Positions 32,435 through 40,301 of a DNA stretch of 64,000 bases are shown here, piece by piece. Source of the DNA: Flavobacterium sp. (GTDB lineage: Bacteria; Bacteroidota; Bacteroidia; Flavobacteriales; Flavobacteriaceae); contig NZ_JAPZSP010000021.1 in NCBI RefSeq assembly GCF_027531705.1, positions 124,001-188,000 on the forward strand, given 5' to 3'. The translations under genes and the position numbers were made by a program. The notes below the pieces were generated by a model. It ran no database searches. It had not been told where the DNA came from and saw only the letters and a list, made by a program, of their open reading frames with translations. Each line of letters begins with the position of its first letter. Within the stretch, counting starts at the first letter, position 1.

Positions 32435-34411
32435 TTAAAACTTCAACACAAAAGTAGTACCTTGACCAATACTAGAATCTACACTAATCTCACAATCAAT
32501 AGCTTTTGCTAAATCACGAATTAGGTGCAGCCCCAATCCCGACTTAATACCAACTACTTCTTTATCGTCGTATAATGCTTTGAATTGATCTGAATTCGCA
32601 CCTGGACCATTATCTGTAATCGATAAATAGGAAATACCATTTTCTTTCCATGCTTTCCAAATTATAGTTGGATTTTGTGTTGTAGAAAAGACATTTATTG
32701 CATTACTAGTTAAATTTCTAACTATAGTCTTTAAGTAGTTTTCATCTGTAAAAATGGAAATTGCATCAAAATTATGGTATTCGAATTTAATTTTGTGATA
32801 ACCAGAAAATACTTTTTTTGTATCTTCAAATAAATCATTGACTTCAAACATTTTAGCTTGTGGTTTGAAATTTTCCATTTGCCCTTTACTCCAAAGTAAA
32901 ATATCTTCCATTGATGAAAGTAAGTTTTCGGCACCTGAAATGGTTTTGTTTTGCATTCTGTTTTTGGTTTCTTCATCAAGTAATTCTGGATTGTCTTTTT
33001 GAAGATGTAAAAAATGAATTAAGTTAGCAACTGGTCCACGCAAATCATGGTTTAAGATGCTAAAAAATCTTGTTTTGGTTTTGTTCGCTTGGTCTAATTC
33101 TATATTTAATTGTTGTAGTTTTTCGTTTGTTTTTTTACGATTTCTACTTTGATAAAATAATAAACCTCCAATTATAGCAAATAATCCAATTCCGAATATG
33201 TAAAACCATTTTTGTTTTTCTTTTGCTTGAAGTTCAAGTTGGTTAATTTTAAGTTGCTTTTCTTTTACTTCTATTGTTCTTTTATCTTCAATATTTTTGA
33301 TGGTTTCTTTGTTATCTTGATTAAATACTGAATCATTGTAAGCTTTTGATAATTCTAATGCAGAAAGTGCTTCTTTAAAATTATTTTGGTTTTTTTCTAA
33401 TTCATAAATTGAAGAATAATCCATGCTTAAATTCTGCAAATCGTTATTTTCTTTATTTAATGCAATGGATTTTGTATAGTATTCAAGTGCTTTTAAGTAA
33501 AACGCTTTTCTTTTACTTAAATCAGAATTTGTTATTGCTTTTATTTGATATACATCACCAATTCTACTGTATGATCCTGATATGTTGTGTGGATCGCCAA
33601 ATTCGTTGTTTAACTCTAATTGTTTTAAGAATATTGATAATGCTTTGTCATACTCTTTTCTTTCAAAATAAACGCGACCTCTTACACCAATACAAGATAT
33701 TTTATTCATCAAATTACCTAGTTTATCATCAAGTAATTCGGCTTTTTGTATGAATTTTAAACATTTGTCATAATTTTTTAATTCAAAATAACACAATCCT
33801 ATATTATGTAGTCTTAAGTTATCGTCCTCTTTAAATCCATTTTTACCTGGAATGGCTAATGCTTTTTTCTGAAATTGTATAGATTTATTAAATTCGTTTG
33901 TATCATAATATACAGAACCAATATTGGAAAGTATTTTGGCTTGAATGATTTTATCATTACTATTTTCGGCAAACTTTAACCCTTTGAAATATAGTTTTAA
34001 GGCTTCTGGATAATTAGATTGTTTAGCTTCTATAACACCAAGTCCAGAATAAGAAACCCCTATCTTGGCATTGTCTTTTGAATTTTTTATTATAAAATTA
34101 AAATTATCTTGAGCTTGCTTATAATCGGAGGTAATTAAATAAAAATAACCTAAGTTTCTTTTGGCATTTATTATTCCATCGAGATAGTTTGTTTTTTTTG
34201 CAAATTCAAGTGCTTTTGTTGCATTATCGAGATTTTTTTTGGGGTCAATAAATTTATATTCGTAAGCAATCTGATTAAGAATATCTATCTTTTCTTTCTC
34301 GGTTTTAATTTTTGGTAATTTTTTTTCTAATGAATCAATTATAAATTCACTATTTACTTGACCATTTGACAAGAAAGAAATAAAAAAGACTAAAAAAACA
34401 AAATTTCTCAT
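32435..34411 (-). CDS. TPR-domain sensor histidine kinase (first copy)
   Basis: 658 residues. A signal peptide (about 1-18) leads to a periplasmic array of TPR repeats (about 30-370, for example AKILSNIGSVYYDTNEFNKSIQFQKKAL). Then come a short coiled region, one membrane helix (about 402-421) and a cytoplasmic kinase. The phospho-acceptor is H455 in FFSILNHDLRGPVANL. The ATPase boxes are N (NLTSNAIN), G1 (DNGPGAN) and G2 (GIKSGLGLHLIRDLAKAI). It ends 17 bases from the convergent oxidase block. It overlaps its LytTR regulator by 4 bases. A second copy at 44497-46494 is almost identical over the kinase end, so the pair arose by duplication. The signal sensed by the TPR domain is unknown. Confidence 0.9.
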   Translation of the reverse strand: MRNFVFLVFFISFLSNGQVNSEFIIDSLEKKLPKIKTEKEKIDILNQIAYEYKFIDPKKNLDNATKALEFAKKTNYLDGIINAKRNLGYFYLITSDYKQAQDNFNFIIKNSKDNAKIGVSYSGLGVIEAKQSNYPEALKLYFKGLKFAENSNDKIIQAKILSNIGSVYYDTNEFNKSIQFQKKALAIPGKNGFKEDDNLRLHNIGLCYFELKNYDKCLKFIQKAELLDDKLGNLMNKISCIGVRGRVYFERKEYDKALSIFLKQLELNNEFGDPHNISGSYSRIGDVYQIKAITNSDLSKRKAFYLKALEYYTKSIALNKENNDLQNLSMDYSSIYELEKNQNNFKEALSALELSKAYNDSVFNQDNKETIKNIEDKRTIEVKEKQLKINQLELQAKEKQKWFYIFGIGLFAIIGGLLFYQSRNRKKTNEKLQQLNIELDQANKTKTRFFSILNHDLRGPVANLIHFLHLQKDNPELLDEETKNRMQNKTISGAENLLSSMEDILLWSKGQMENFKPQAKMFEVNDLFEDTKKVFSGYHKIKFEYHNFDAISIFTDENYLKTIVRNLTSNAINVFSTTQNPTIIWKAWKENGISYLSITDNGPGANSDQFKALYDDKEVVGIKSGLGLHLIRDLAKAIDCEISVDSSIGQGTTFVLKF

Positions 34412-35106
34412 AAACTCAAATTCTCTTTATAACTTCTTCCAATTGGAATTAGCATTCCATTATTGAGCAAAAGTTCGTTGTTCATTTTTTTATCAATGTA
34501 TTGTTTTTGAACTGCAAAACTTCGATGGATTCTAACAAATGATTGAAAATGAGGTTCTTTTAACAAATTACCAATACTTGTTAATACGCAATGTCTTTTG
34601 TTAGAAGTGACAATTTTGGTGTAATCTTTTAAAGCTTCAAGATACAAAATGTCATGAAGTTTCACTTTAGTTTCTGTATGTCCTTCTTTTATATAAATCA
34701 CGTCGCCACCAATAGTCGATTCAAACAATTGTGCTTTCAATTTTAACTCCATATAATCTTCTATTTTACTCATAGTTTGAGTAAATCGATCCATTTTTAT
34801 GGGTTTTACAATAAAATCTAAAGTATCCAATTCAAAACTTTCAACAGCATGCTCTGGATGGGCTGTTATGTAGATACAAACAGGTATTTCCATTGCTTTT
34901 TTGCGAAAATCCAACCCGTTAAGCGAGGGCATATCAATATCTAAAAAAAGAATATCAATTTTTTCTTTTTCAAGTAATGGTAGAGCATCTTCAGCATTTT
35001 CAAAGACGCCAATAATCTTCAAATTCGAAAATCTTTTGGCATAAGAAATAACCGTAAGTCGGTCTATTTCGTCGTCATCGATAATAATACAGTTGAAAGG
35101 ATTCAT
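34408..35106 (-). CDS. LytTR-family response regulator (first copy)
   Basis: 232 residues from the ATG at 35106; another in-frame ATG at 35115 would add three residues. I prefer 35106 because MNPFNCIIIDDDEID aligns with the start of the second copy (MKPFDCIIVDDDEMD), and because the -7 box lies only about 10 bases above 35115. The receiver domain (1-115) has the acidic pocket DDD, phospho-aspartate D56 in FLDIDMP (counted from this start) and the VKP lysine motif. The LytTR DNA-binding domain (about 135-230) has LHDILYLEALKDYTKIV and SFVRIHRSFAVQKQYI. LytTR domains bind paired direct repeats, and such repeats occur in the adjacent divergent promoter (35158-35185). Confidence 0.92.
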   Translation of the reverse strand: MNPFNCIIIDDDEIDRLTVISYAKRFSNLKIIGVFENAEDALPLLEKEKIDILFLDIDMPSLNGLDFRKKAMEIPVCIYITAHPEHAVESFELDTLDFIVKPIKMDRFTQTMSKIEDYMELKLKAQLFESTIGGDVIYIKEGHTETKVKLHDILYLEALKDYTKIVTSNKRHCVLTSIGNLLKEPHFQSFVRIHRSFAVQKQYIDKKMNNELLLNNGMLIPIGRSYKENLSL

Positions 35107-35123
35107 TTGGCTCAAAAGTTTCC

Positions 35124-35131
35124 CAAATATA
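35124..35131 (-). promoter_or_regulatory. -7 box of the first LytTR regulator-kinase operon
   Basis: On the minus strand this reads TATATTTG, a full TAnnTTTG match. The predicted transcript start lies 7-9 bases further, which leaves an untranslated leader of about 10 bases to the ATG at 35106. The second regulator has the identical box at 47215-47222. Confidence 0.55.
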
Positions 35132-35157
35132 GAAATATTTTAATAAAAATGTTGTCT

Positions 35158-35220
35158 GTCTATTTAAAATGTTATTGGTCTATTTCCTTTTTACTGTTTT
35201 ACTAAAAAAATAGAGTTTTA
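35158..35220 (+). promoter_or_regulatory. Candidate LytTR operator 1 with downstream promoter region
   Basis: GTCTATTT occurs at 35158-35165 and again at 35178-35185, a 20-bp period. The same arrangement stands upstream of the genes at 36888, 38820 and 47350. Position 35213, which is 35 bp beyond the start of the second half-site, has only a weak -7 likeness (GAGTTTTA, with TAGAGTTTT from 35211), so the promoter here is less certain than at sites 2 to 4. It lies in the divergent region between the regulator gene and the gene at 35233. Confidence 0.6.
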
Positions 35221-35232
35221 CTAAAAAAAACT

Positions 35233-36105
35233 ATGAATTTCAAAATTTTATTTCAAAAAAAATATACTGTAGTACTATTTTACTTTTCTATAATTGTTAC
35301 GACATACTCACAATCTAAAACAGATTGTAATACCATTTTTGTTTGCATTTCAAAAGAAAATTATGAGCAGTTATTTCAAAACTCGTTTGTAAAAGACACA
35401 CTTTTTCTTTGCAAAGAAAATTCAACGACGACCACAACGGATTCTTATACAGGAAAGTACTTATTAGGAGAATTTGGCACAATAGAATTTATTCAACCAT
35501 CTGAAAATATAAACTTTGGAGATATGTTGAACGATATTGGGATTGAATTTAAAACTAGAAGGAAAGGTGATTTAATTCAATTAAAAAATAAAACAACTCC
35601 AAATAAATGCGTAATTAAAGGTATTAATATAAATGAGTCTGACAAGAATTATCTGTGGTATAGTGAGCTTAAATTAGTTAAGCACCCCACTAATTTTGAA
35701 ATTTCAATATTAGAATACAGTCAAGATTATCTCGAAATGCTAGGGTTTACAAATGATGAAATAAATCAAGAAATTACTCCAACCTATTATAATAAAGTTG
35801 TTTATAACAACAAAAAATATCCTAGAAAATTCAAATCATTCAAATCCGTTTCCGTAGAAGTAAACTCAGAAGGTAAAAAGTATTTAAAACAAATAGCTAA
35901 AGAATTTAATTGTAAAAATTTGAAAAACGCAATAGTTTGGAATGGTTTTACAATTCATTATAAATTGAATAATAAACTACAAAAAATGATTTTAAAAAAT
36001 ATTGAAATCAATTTAACTGAAAAATTAGCTTCTAAAAACATTTTAATTTCTCCAGATATTTTATTATCAATAACAGATACTACTGCTAACTTAAAATTCA
36101 ATTAA
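35233..36105 (+). CDS. Secreted protein resembling DUF5829 family, unknown function
   Basis: 290 residues with a signal peptide (about 1-27, ending TTYSQ). Stretches such as SKENYEQLFQNSFVKD, TTTTDSYTGKYLLGEFGTIEFIQPS, GIEFKTRRKGDL and LWYSELKL recall DUF5829, a Bacteroidota family with a glyoxalase-like outline (internally repeated beta-alpha-beta units, EF..P strand). No metal ligands are obvious. It is the first gene of the plus-strand array facing the first LytTR regulator, with operator 1 upstream, and is followed after 2 bases by a zincin-like gene. The family name is from memory and unsure. Confidence 0.55.
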   Translation: MNFKILFQKKYTVVLFYFSIIVTTYSQSKTDCNTIFVCISKENYEQLFQNSFVKDTLFLCKENSTTTTTDSYTGKYLLGEFGTIEFIQPSENINFGDMLNDIGIEFKTRRKGDLIQLKNKTTPNKCVIKGININESDKNYLWYSELKLVKHPTNFEISILEYSQDYLEMLGFTNDEINQEITPTYYNKVVYNNKKYPRKFKSFKSVSVEVNSEGKKYLKQIAKEFNCKNLKNAIVWNGFTIHYKLNNKLQKMILKNIEINLTEKLASKNILISPDILLSITDTTANLKFN

Positions 36106-36107
36106 TC

Positions 36108-36791
36108 ATGAAAACAAAATTTCTATTATCGCTTTTATTTATTGTTCAAATTACAACAGCGCAAAAAAATTGGTTTACTACTTATTCTGATTCTATTAAG
36201 CTTGTTAAAGATGCTCAGATAATTACCAAATCATTTACCAACGACATCAAAAAAAATAAACCGGACCTTGCATTCAATATTAAAACAGTATTGCATACTA
36301 CTCCTTATTTGATTTATTTTTATAAAGATGCAGCCAACATTCCGCTTTGGCAACAAGTTATTCCAGAACAAAAGAAATTCTTTGCTGAAATTGCTGGTAA
36401 TGAAGAGGAAGGCAAAAGATTTTTCGGATTATTTTTTAATGGATTTTATCTGCCACACGAATTGGGACACGCCTATGAATTTGTACTAAAAGGCGAAACG
36501 ATTGGTTCTTATGAAGGTGAATATTTTGCCAATACAGTAGCCATGCTATGGTGGAAAAAACACCATAGAACAAAAGAATTAAAACAATGTTATGAAGCAG
36601 CCAAAAAAATGTGGGCAAAACTACCAAATCCTGTCCCAGCAGGTACAACTATTGAAGCGTATTTCAGTAAAAATTATGAAGAAGCATCAGCAAATCCTTA
36701 TATATATGGATATATGCAATTCAAACAGTTTATTGAAATTTATGAAGACCAGAACTTACCTGATTTTGATACGTTTATTAAAAAACAATAG
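36108..36791 (+). CDS. Secreted HExxH zincin-like putative metallopeptidase
   Basis: 227 residues. A signal peptide (about 1-18, ending TTAQ) precedes a helical protein with HELGH in LPHELGHAYEF (H about 119 and 123). About 20 residues further is GEYFANTVAMLWW, whose glutamate is well placed as third zinc ligand of a gluzincin. The small size and missing propeptide are unlike well-known peptidase families, so proteolysis is not proven. It begins 2 bases after the DUF5829-like gene. The start of operator 2 follows directly after its stop codon. Confidence 0.65.
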   Translation: MKTKFLLSLLFIVQITTAQKNWFTTYSDSIKLVKDAQIITKSFTNDIKKNKPDLAFNIKTVLHTTPYLIYFYKDAANIPLWQQVIPEQKKFFAEIAGNEEEGKRFFGLFFNGFYLPHELGHAYEFVLKGETIGSYEGEYFANTVAMLWWKKHHRTKELKQCYEAAKKMWAKLPNPVPAGTTIEAYFSKNYEEASANPYIYGYMQFKQFIEIYEDQNLPDFDTFIKKQ

Positions 36792-36797
36792 CGGTCT

Positions 36798-36861
36798 GTC
36801 TATTTAAAAAGGCGTTCGTCTATTAGTCAATGTTTGGCTTGGATTTTAAAATGACATTTGC
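36798..36861 (+). promoter_or_regulatory. Candidate LytTR operator 2 and promoter of the NHL-like propeller gene
   Basis: GTCTATTT at 36798-36805 and GTCTATTA at 36818-36825 form a direct repeat with 20-bp period. A -7-like element GACATTTGC starts at 36853, exactly 35 bp after the start of the second half-site. The ATG is at 36888. The arrangement repeats that at sites 3 and 4. Confidence 0.62.
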
Positions 36862-36887
36862 ATTGTAATCTTAAAATCTAAGCAATC

Positions 36888-38264
36888 ATGAAAAAAACAC
36901 TACTCTACATTACCTCATTAATTGCATTTGTTGGAAATGCTCAACTAGTTAACAAAGCTCTTATTGTTCCAGAATTCAATAATGGAAAAATTAAAACCTA
37001 TTTGCCATCATCAGCTACAACTATCGCTGCTAATACTAGCTATACAATAGATTTAGCCACACTACCTAATGGATTGAATACGGCAGCAAGTCCAAATTGT
37101 ACCGCTATGTTTGGAAATGATTTGTTTGTAACTATTACTGGTGCTAATCAGCGTATTTATAAATTTCCAGAGTATGGAACAAATCCAACAAATGCCATTA
37201 CCAATGTGTCTCAAGTTGCAAATTTTAGTAGTGACTATGTAGGATTAGCATTTGATGTCACAGGGAATTTATATGTTTCGGAAGGCACTTGGGGAAACAC
37301 CACTATTTTTAAATATACAGTTGCATCTAATTATGCTACTCGAATTGATTTGGGAAATGGAGGCGTTACGTCATATTTTGCTAACATTGCTTTTGATGCA
37401 AGCGGTAATATGTGGGCTTCAGATTATTGGAACAACCGAATTATTGCCATTAATGTAGCCGATTTGAATACAGTATCTGCACCATTTCGTTCCTTTTATA
37501 CCAATAGTATCTCATGGAATATTGGCGGACACAGCAATAATTTGAATGGCACTTTACAATCCAAAGTAATAACTACAGCATTTTCGCAACCCGAAGGATT
37601 AGCCTTTGATACCAACGGAAAATTGTGGGTAGCCAATAACAACGATTCTGCTGCTAATGCTGCACCAACACTGGTTTGTATTTCGGCACCACAACAAGCA
37701 GCAATTTTGGCACTAGCTCCAAACGGAAGTATGAATGCCGATCCTAATATGACCAATAGCATTAATGGTTTTCATATTTGGAACTTGCCAACAGCCAATC
37801 CAGTAGTTGTAGGTACAGGACAACTTGGTGGCTTACAAATAGACAAAGCTATCAATAGAATTTATGTAAATGATGAAAACAATGCAGCAGGAATGTGGTT
37901 TGATATTGCTTCTATAAGCTTAATTGCAGATAATTTTAACACCTATAAATTAAACATTACCTCAACCAATCCAGGTAATGGTGGGATATTTTTGGCAGCA
38001 TCAAATCAAATGCAAATTTTAGGGAACGAGAATTTTGAAGCCAAAGCTAACATTGCTGTTTATCCTAATCCATCTGTTGGCAATTTTAGTATTACTAATT
38101 CTGAAAGCATAAAAACCGTAAGAGCTTTCGATTTATTAGGAAAAGAAGTTAATGTGAATTCTATTTCAAATAATCTGTTTTCTATTGAAAATAAAGGAAT
38201 ATATTTCTTAAAAGTTATATTCCAAAATGGAGAGGAAATTAGTAGCAAAATAAGTATAAACTAA
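36888..38264 (+). CDS. Secreted beta-propeller protein with type IX sorting domain
   Basis: 458 residues with a signal peptide (about 1-18, ending VGNAQ). The body has repeated NHL/SMP-30-like blade motifs such as VGLAFDVTGNLYVSE, NIAFDASGNMWASDYWNNRI, PEGLAFDTNGKLWVANN and LGGLQIDKAINRIYV. The last about 75 residues (IAVYPNPSVGNFSI.., FDLLGKEV, KGIYFLKV) are a type A T9SS C-terminal sorting domain, so the protein should be exported through SprA and held on or released from the cell surface. Ligand or enzyme activity is not apparent. Its counterpart in the second array is the RCC1 protein at 48721, which has the same kind of tail. Confidence 0.85.
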   Translation: MKKTLLYITSLIAFVGNAQLVNKALIVPEFNNGKIKTYLPSSATTIAANTSYTIDLATLPNGLNTAASPNCTAMFGNDLFVTITGANQRIYKFPEYGTNPTNAITNVSQVANFSSDYVGLAFDVTGNLYVSEGTWGNTTIFKYTVASNYATRIDLGNGGVTSYFANIAFDASGNMWASDYWNNRIIAINVADLNTVSAPFRSFYTNSISWNIGGHSNNLNGTLQSKVITTAFSQPEGLAFDTNGKLWVANNNDSAANAAPTLVCISAPQQAAILALAPNGSMNADPNMTNSINGFHIWNLPTANPVVVGTGQLGGLQIDKAINRIYVNDENNAAGMWFDIASISLIADNFNTYKLNITSTNPGNGGIFLAASNQMQILGNENFEAKANIAVYPNPSVGNFSITNSESIKTVRAFDLLGKEVNVNSISNNLFSIENKGIYFLKVIFQNGEEISSKISIN

Positions 38265-38272
38265 CTCAAAAC

Positions 38273-38722
38273 ATGAAAACAAGCAATCCCAAAATAATAG
38301 GATTAGTGATGTTGGTAGTTGGACTGGGAATCATTTGCTTTTGGGGTTATAGTTTATTCAAATTAACAACTTATCCTTTTACAGGAAATACAGCAGAAGC
38401 CAAAATTATTGGTTATAAAGTTAGTGCTAACGGTGCTAGGATGGTAAAAAATGATTCTTCATCTAATAAGCTATTCGCTGCAAGAAGTCCTTTTTTTGAG
38501 TTTACAACTAATAACAAAAACATAAAAACATACAGCAAATCTCCTCAGCTGATCACCTTTTTCAATTATATAATTGGAGATAACGTAACTGTGGCATTCC
38601 CAAATAACGAACCTGAAAAAGCAGTTATCGTTTCCTGGAAAGAAATCCCAGGATTACTACTTATGATTAGCATCGGTTTACTATGCGTTGTAGTAGGAAA
38701 AAGTTATTTATTTAACAAATAA
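38273..38722 (+). CDS. DUF3592 domain membrane protein
   Basis: 149 residues. Two membrane segments (about 9-28 and 124-143) flank a small extracytoplasmic beta domain with AEAKIIGYKVSANG, SPFFEFTTNNK and GDNVTVAFPNNEPEKAVI, the pattern of DUF3592. The function of the family is unknown. It starts 8 bases after the propeller gene and belongs to the same unit. It is the only integral membrane protein in the first array, so it could serve as an inner-membrane helper. Confidence 0.75.
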   Translation: MKTSNPKIIGLVMLVVGLGIICFWGYSLFKLTTYPFTGNTAEAKIIGYKVSANGARMVKNDSSSNKLFAARSPFFEFTTNNKNIKTYSKSPQLITFFNYIIGDNVTVAFPNNEPEKAVIVSWKEIPGLLLMISIGLLCVVVGKSYLFNK

Positions 38723-38729
38723 GTTGTCT

Positions 38730-38793
38730 GTCTATTCAAAATGTTGTTGGTCTATTTGCTGTTTTACGACCATGGGTGTAACAATACCTTTGC
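38730..38793 (+). promoter_or_regulatory. Candidate LytTR operator 3 and promoter of the lipoprotein array
   Basis: GTCTATTC at 38730-38737 and GTCTATTT at 38750-38757 repeat with a 20-bp period. A perfect -7 box TACCTTTGC lies at 38785-38793, again exactly 35 bp from the second half-site. The first lipoprotein ATG is at 38820. Over 26 bases from the first half-site this site nearly equals operator 1, which points to a common ancestor. Confidence 0.7.
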
Positions 38794-38819
38794 TTCATAA
38801 ACCATAAAATACATATAAT

Positions 38820-39278
38820 ATGAAAACATTTTTTTTAATCTTATTTACTTCGTTCGTTCTTATTTCTTGTTCGAAAGATAACGACGACCCAGTAGTAACT
38901 CCTAATCCAACCGATTTTAAATCAATTCTTACTAACGGAAATTCAAAAGAATGGATTGTAAACGATTGTATGACACCATACTTTTATCCATCACCATTAG
39001 CCGTAAGAACCATTTGGACTTTCAAAAATGATAATACTGGAAATATTGCTAGTTATGGTGGCCTTGTATATGCAAACTTTACTTGGACTTACAATGTAAA
39101 CAGTAAAGTATTGACCTACATCGATAGTGAAGATAATGAAGTTACTAGTGTTTATGTTATCGATTTTAATGGTGATGCTATTAATGCGTCTAAAATTGAA
39201 ACTTTTTCAGGAGCAAACTTTATATGGAGTTTTTCAACCGCTGAAATAGGCTGTGCAGTTGGATTTTCAAGAAAATAA
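38820..39278 (+). CDS. Surface lipoprotein, lipocalin-like, unknown function
   Basis: 152 residues. The signal ends in LISC, followed by SKDNDD, which fits the acidic lipoprotein export signal that directs Flavobacteriia lipoproteins to the cell surface. The mature part (KEWIVNDCMTPYFYP.., TIWTFKNDNTGNIASYG, WTYNVNSKVLTYIDSE) has the strand pattern of small lipocalin-like domains common in this phylum. C at residues about 50 and 145 could pair. It is the first of eight lipoprotein genes in a row behind operator 3. Confidence 0.7.
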   Translation: MKTFFLILFTSFVLISCSKDNDDPVVTPNPTDFKSILTNGNSKEWIVNDCMTPYFYPSPLAVRTIWTFKNDNTGNIASYGGLVYANFTWTYNVNSKVLTYIDSEDNEVTSVYVIDFNGDAINASKIETFSGANFIWSFSTAEIGCAVGFSRK

Positions 39279-39302
39279 ATATCAAAACCTTTTAATATTA
39301 AC

Positions 39303-39367
39303 ATGAAAAAAACAATCTTATCATTCGCAATTATTTTCTCGCTTTTCTCTTGTAGTAAAGATGATGA
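39303..39367 (+). repeat. Signal-peptide cassette repeat, copy 1
   Basis: This stretch codes for the lipoprotein signal and the first residues after the lipidated cysteine. It differs from the copies at 40237 and 41297 by only two or three bases over 65. The similarity stops where the mature domain begins. Confidence 0.8.
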
Positions 39368-40028
39368 TGAAGTTGTACCTCAACCTCAAGCATTTACATA
39401 TGGTTCAGTTACAGGGATGAGTACAGGAACTACATCTTCTGCAGGAACTACTTCACCTGCAGGATATACATGGAGTGAAGTGAAAACACCTCAAAGCTCT
39501 TGGGGAATTAATGGAGTAATGAATGACCGCATGCTTACAGATGATTTTCAGATTCCAGCAGGTGAAAAATGGAATATTCAAAACTTTTATTTTTACGCAT
39601 ATCAGACTAATTTTTCGGGAGCAACATTTCCTGTAAATGAGTTTTATTTTGAAATATATTCTTTTGACCCTGCTATTGCAGGAGCAACAAAAGTGTATGG
39701 TGATTTAACGACAAACCGATTCGTTTCTGCTGAAGAAACAAAGTGGTACAGAATTTTGCAAGCACAAACTGTTGATGCTACAAGAAAAATTTACAAAATG
39801 AAAATTCAGGCTACAGATCTTAATCTTAGTGCAGGAACATACTGGATAAAATGGGGATCAAAAACGTCTACAGGAACTCATTTTTACCCTCAGTTTCCTC
39901 ATGATGCCTCCAAAGTAAACAATGCACAACAGTTTATAGTTGCTTCTTCTACATGGTTCGATTTAAATGATGGAGGACAAAGAGTAAGTTTCCCATTCGA
40001 AATTTCAGGAACTAAACTGCCCAATTAA
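39303..40028 (+). CDS. Surface lipoprotein, beta-rich, unknown function
   Basis: 241 residues with lipobox FSCS-type ending and CSKDDDE after cleavage. A linker rich in G, T, S and A (about 40-60) leads to a beta-sandwich-like body (DDFQIPAGEKWNIQNFYFYAYQ, NEFYFEIYSFDP, YKMKIQATDLNLSAGTYWIKWG). The layout recalls carbohydrate-binding or appendage-type sandwich domains, but I recognise no family. Its first 65 bases are nearly identical to those of the genes at 40237 and 41297 although the mature proteins are unrelated. Confidence 0.65.
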   Translation: MKKTILSFAIIFSLFSCSKDDDEVVPQPQAFTYGSVTGMSTGTTSSAGTTSPAGYTWSEVKTPQSSWGINGVMNDRMLTDDFQIPAGEKWNIQNFYFYAYQTNFSGATFPVNEFYFEIYSFDPAIAGATKVYGDLTTNRFVSAEETKWYRILQAQTVDATRKIYKMKIQATDLNLSAGTYWIKWGSKTSTGTHFYPQFPHDASKVNNAQQFIVASSTWFDLNDGGQRVSFPFEISGTKLPN

Positions 40029-40042
40029 ATAAACCAAATCAC

Positions 40043-40073
40043 AAAAACCATTCTGAATTTCAGGATGGTTTTT
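40043..40073 (+). terminator. Rho-independent terminator between lipoprotein genes
   Basis: A 13-bp stem (40043-40055 with 40061-40073, one G-T pair) and 5-base loop AATTT, ending in five T. It follows the stop of the 39303 gene by 15 bases and should limit read-through into the rest of the array. Confidence 0.75.
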
Positions 40074-40224
40074 GGACCAACACCAACAGGAAATCCAAAA
40101 TACGACCCTATTTGGGCAATTGATAAATATAATTATTTAACCAACTTAATTTTATGACCCAGGTAGCACTTATTTTTCAATTGCTCCAACTGGGAATGTT
40201 TCAATGACTAAAATGTATTACTAA
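40064..40224 (+). pseudogene. Remnant of a lost array gene (frameshifted C-terminal fragment)
   Basis: The 208-base gap 40029-40236 is not blank. One frame reads MVFGPTPTGNPKYDPIWAID and on to NLIL before a stop. Just after, another frame reads FYDPGSTYFSIAPTGNVSM and on to TKMYY, with a stop at 40222-40224. Both pieces look like protein and together suggest the tail of a secreted protein broken by one frameshift. It has no start or signal peptide, overlaps the terminator arm, and directly precedes a signal-peptide repeat. This fits a gene whose 5' part was lost by recombination. It may be chance coding likeness. Confidence 0.4.
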
Positions 40225-40236
40225 AATTTAAAAATC

Positions 40237-40301
40237 ATGAAAAAAACAATCTTCTTATTCGCAATTATTTTCTCGCTTTTCTCTTGTAGTAAAGATGATG
40301 A
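40237..40301 (+). repeat. Signal-peptide cassette repeat, copy 2
   Basis: The first 59 bases from the ATG are identical to those of the gene at 41297; one mismatch is followed by five more identical bases. The mature regions (Kelch propeller here, small beta protein there) are unrelated. Confidence 0.85.

Noticed and set aside
33409..33753. A 114-codon plus-strand frame opposite the first kinase gene
   Set aside because: It is a shadow of the TPR coding region, with no ribosome-site context or protein-like pattern.
35107..35115. ATG at 35115 as the start of the first LytTR regulator
   Set aside because: It lies almost at the expected transcript start, and the paralog aligns from the ATG at 35106. 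It remains possible as a near-leaderless start.
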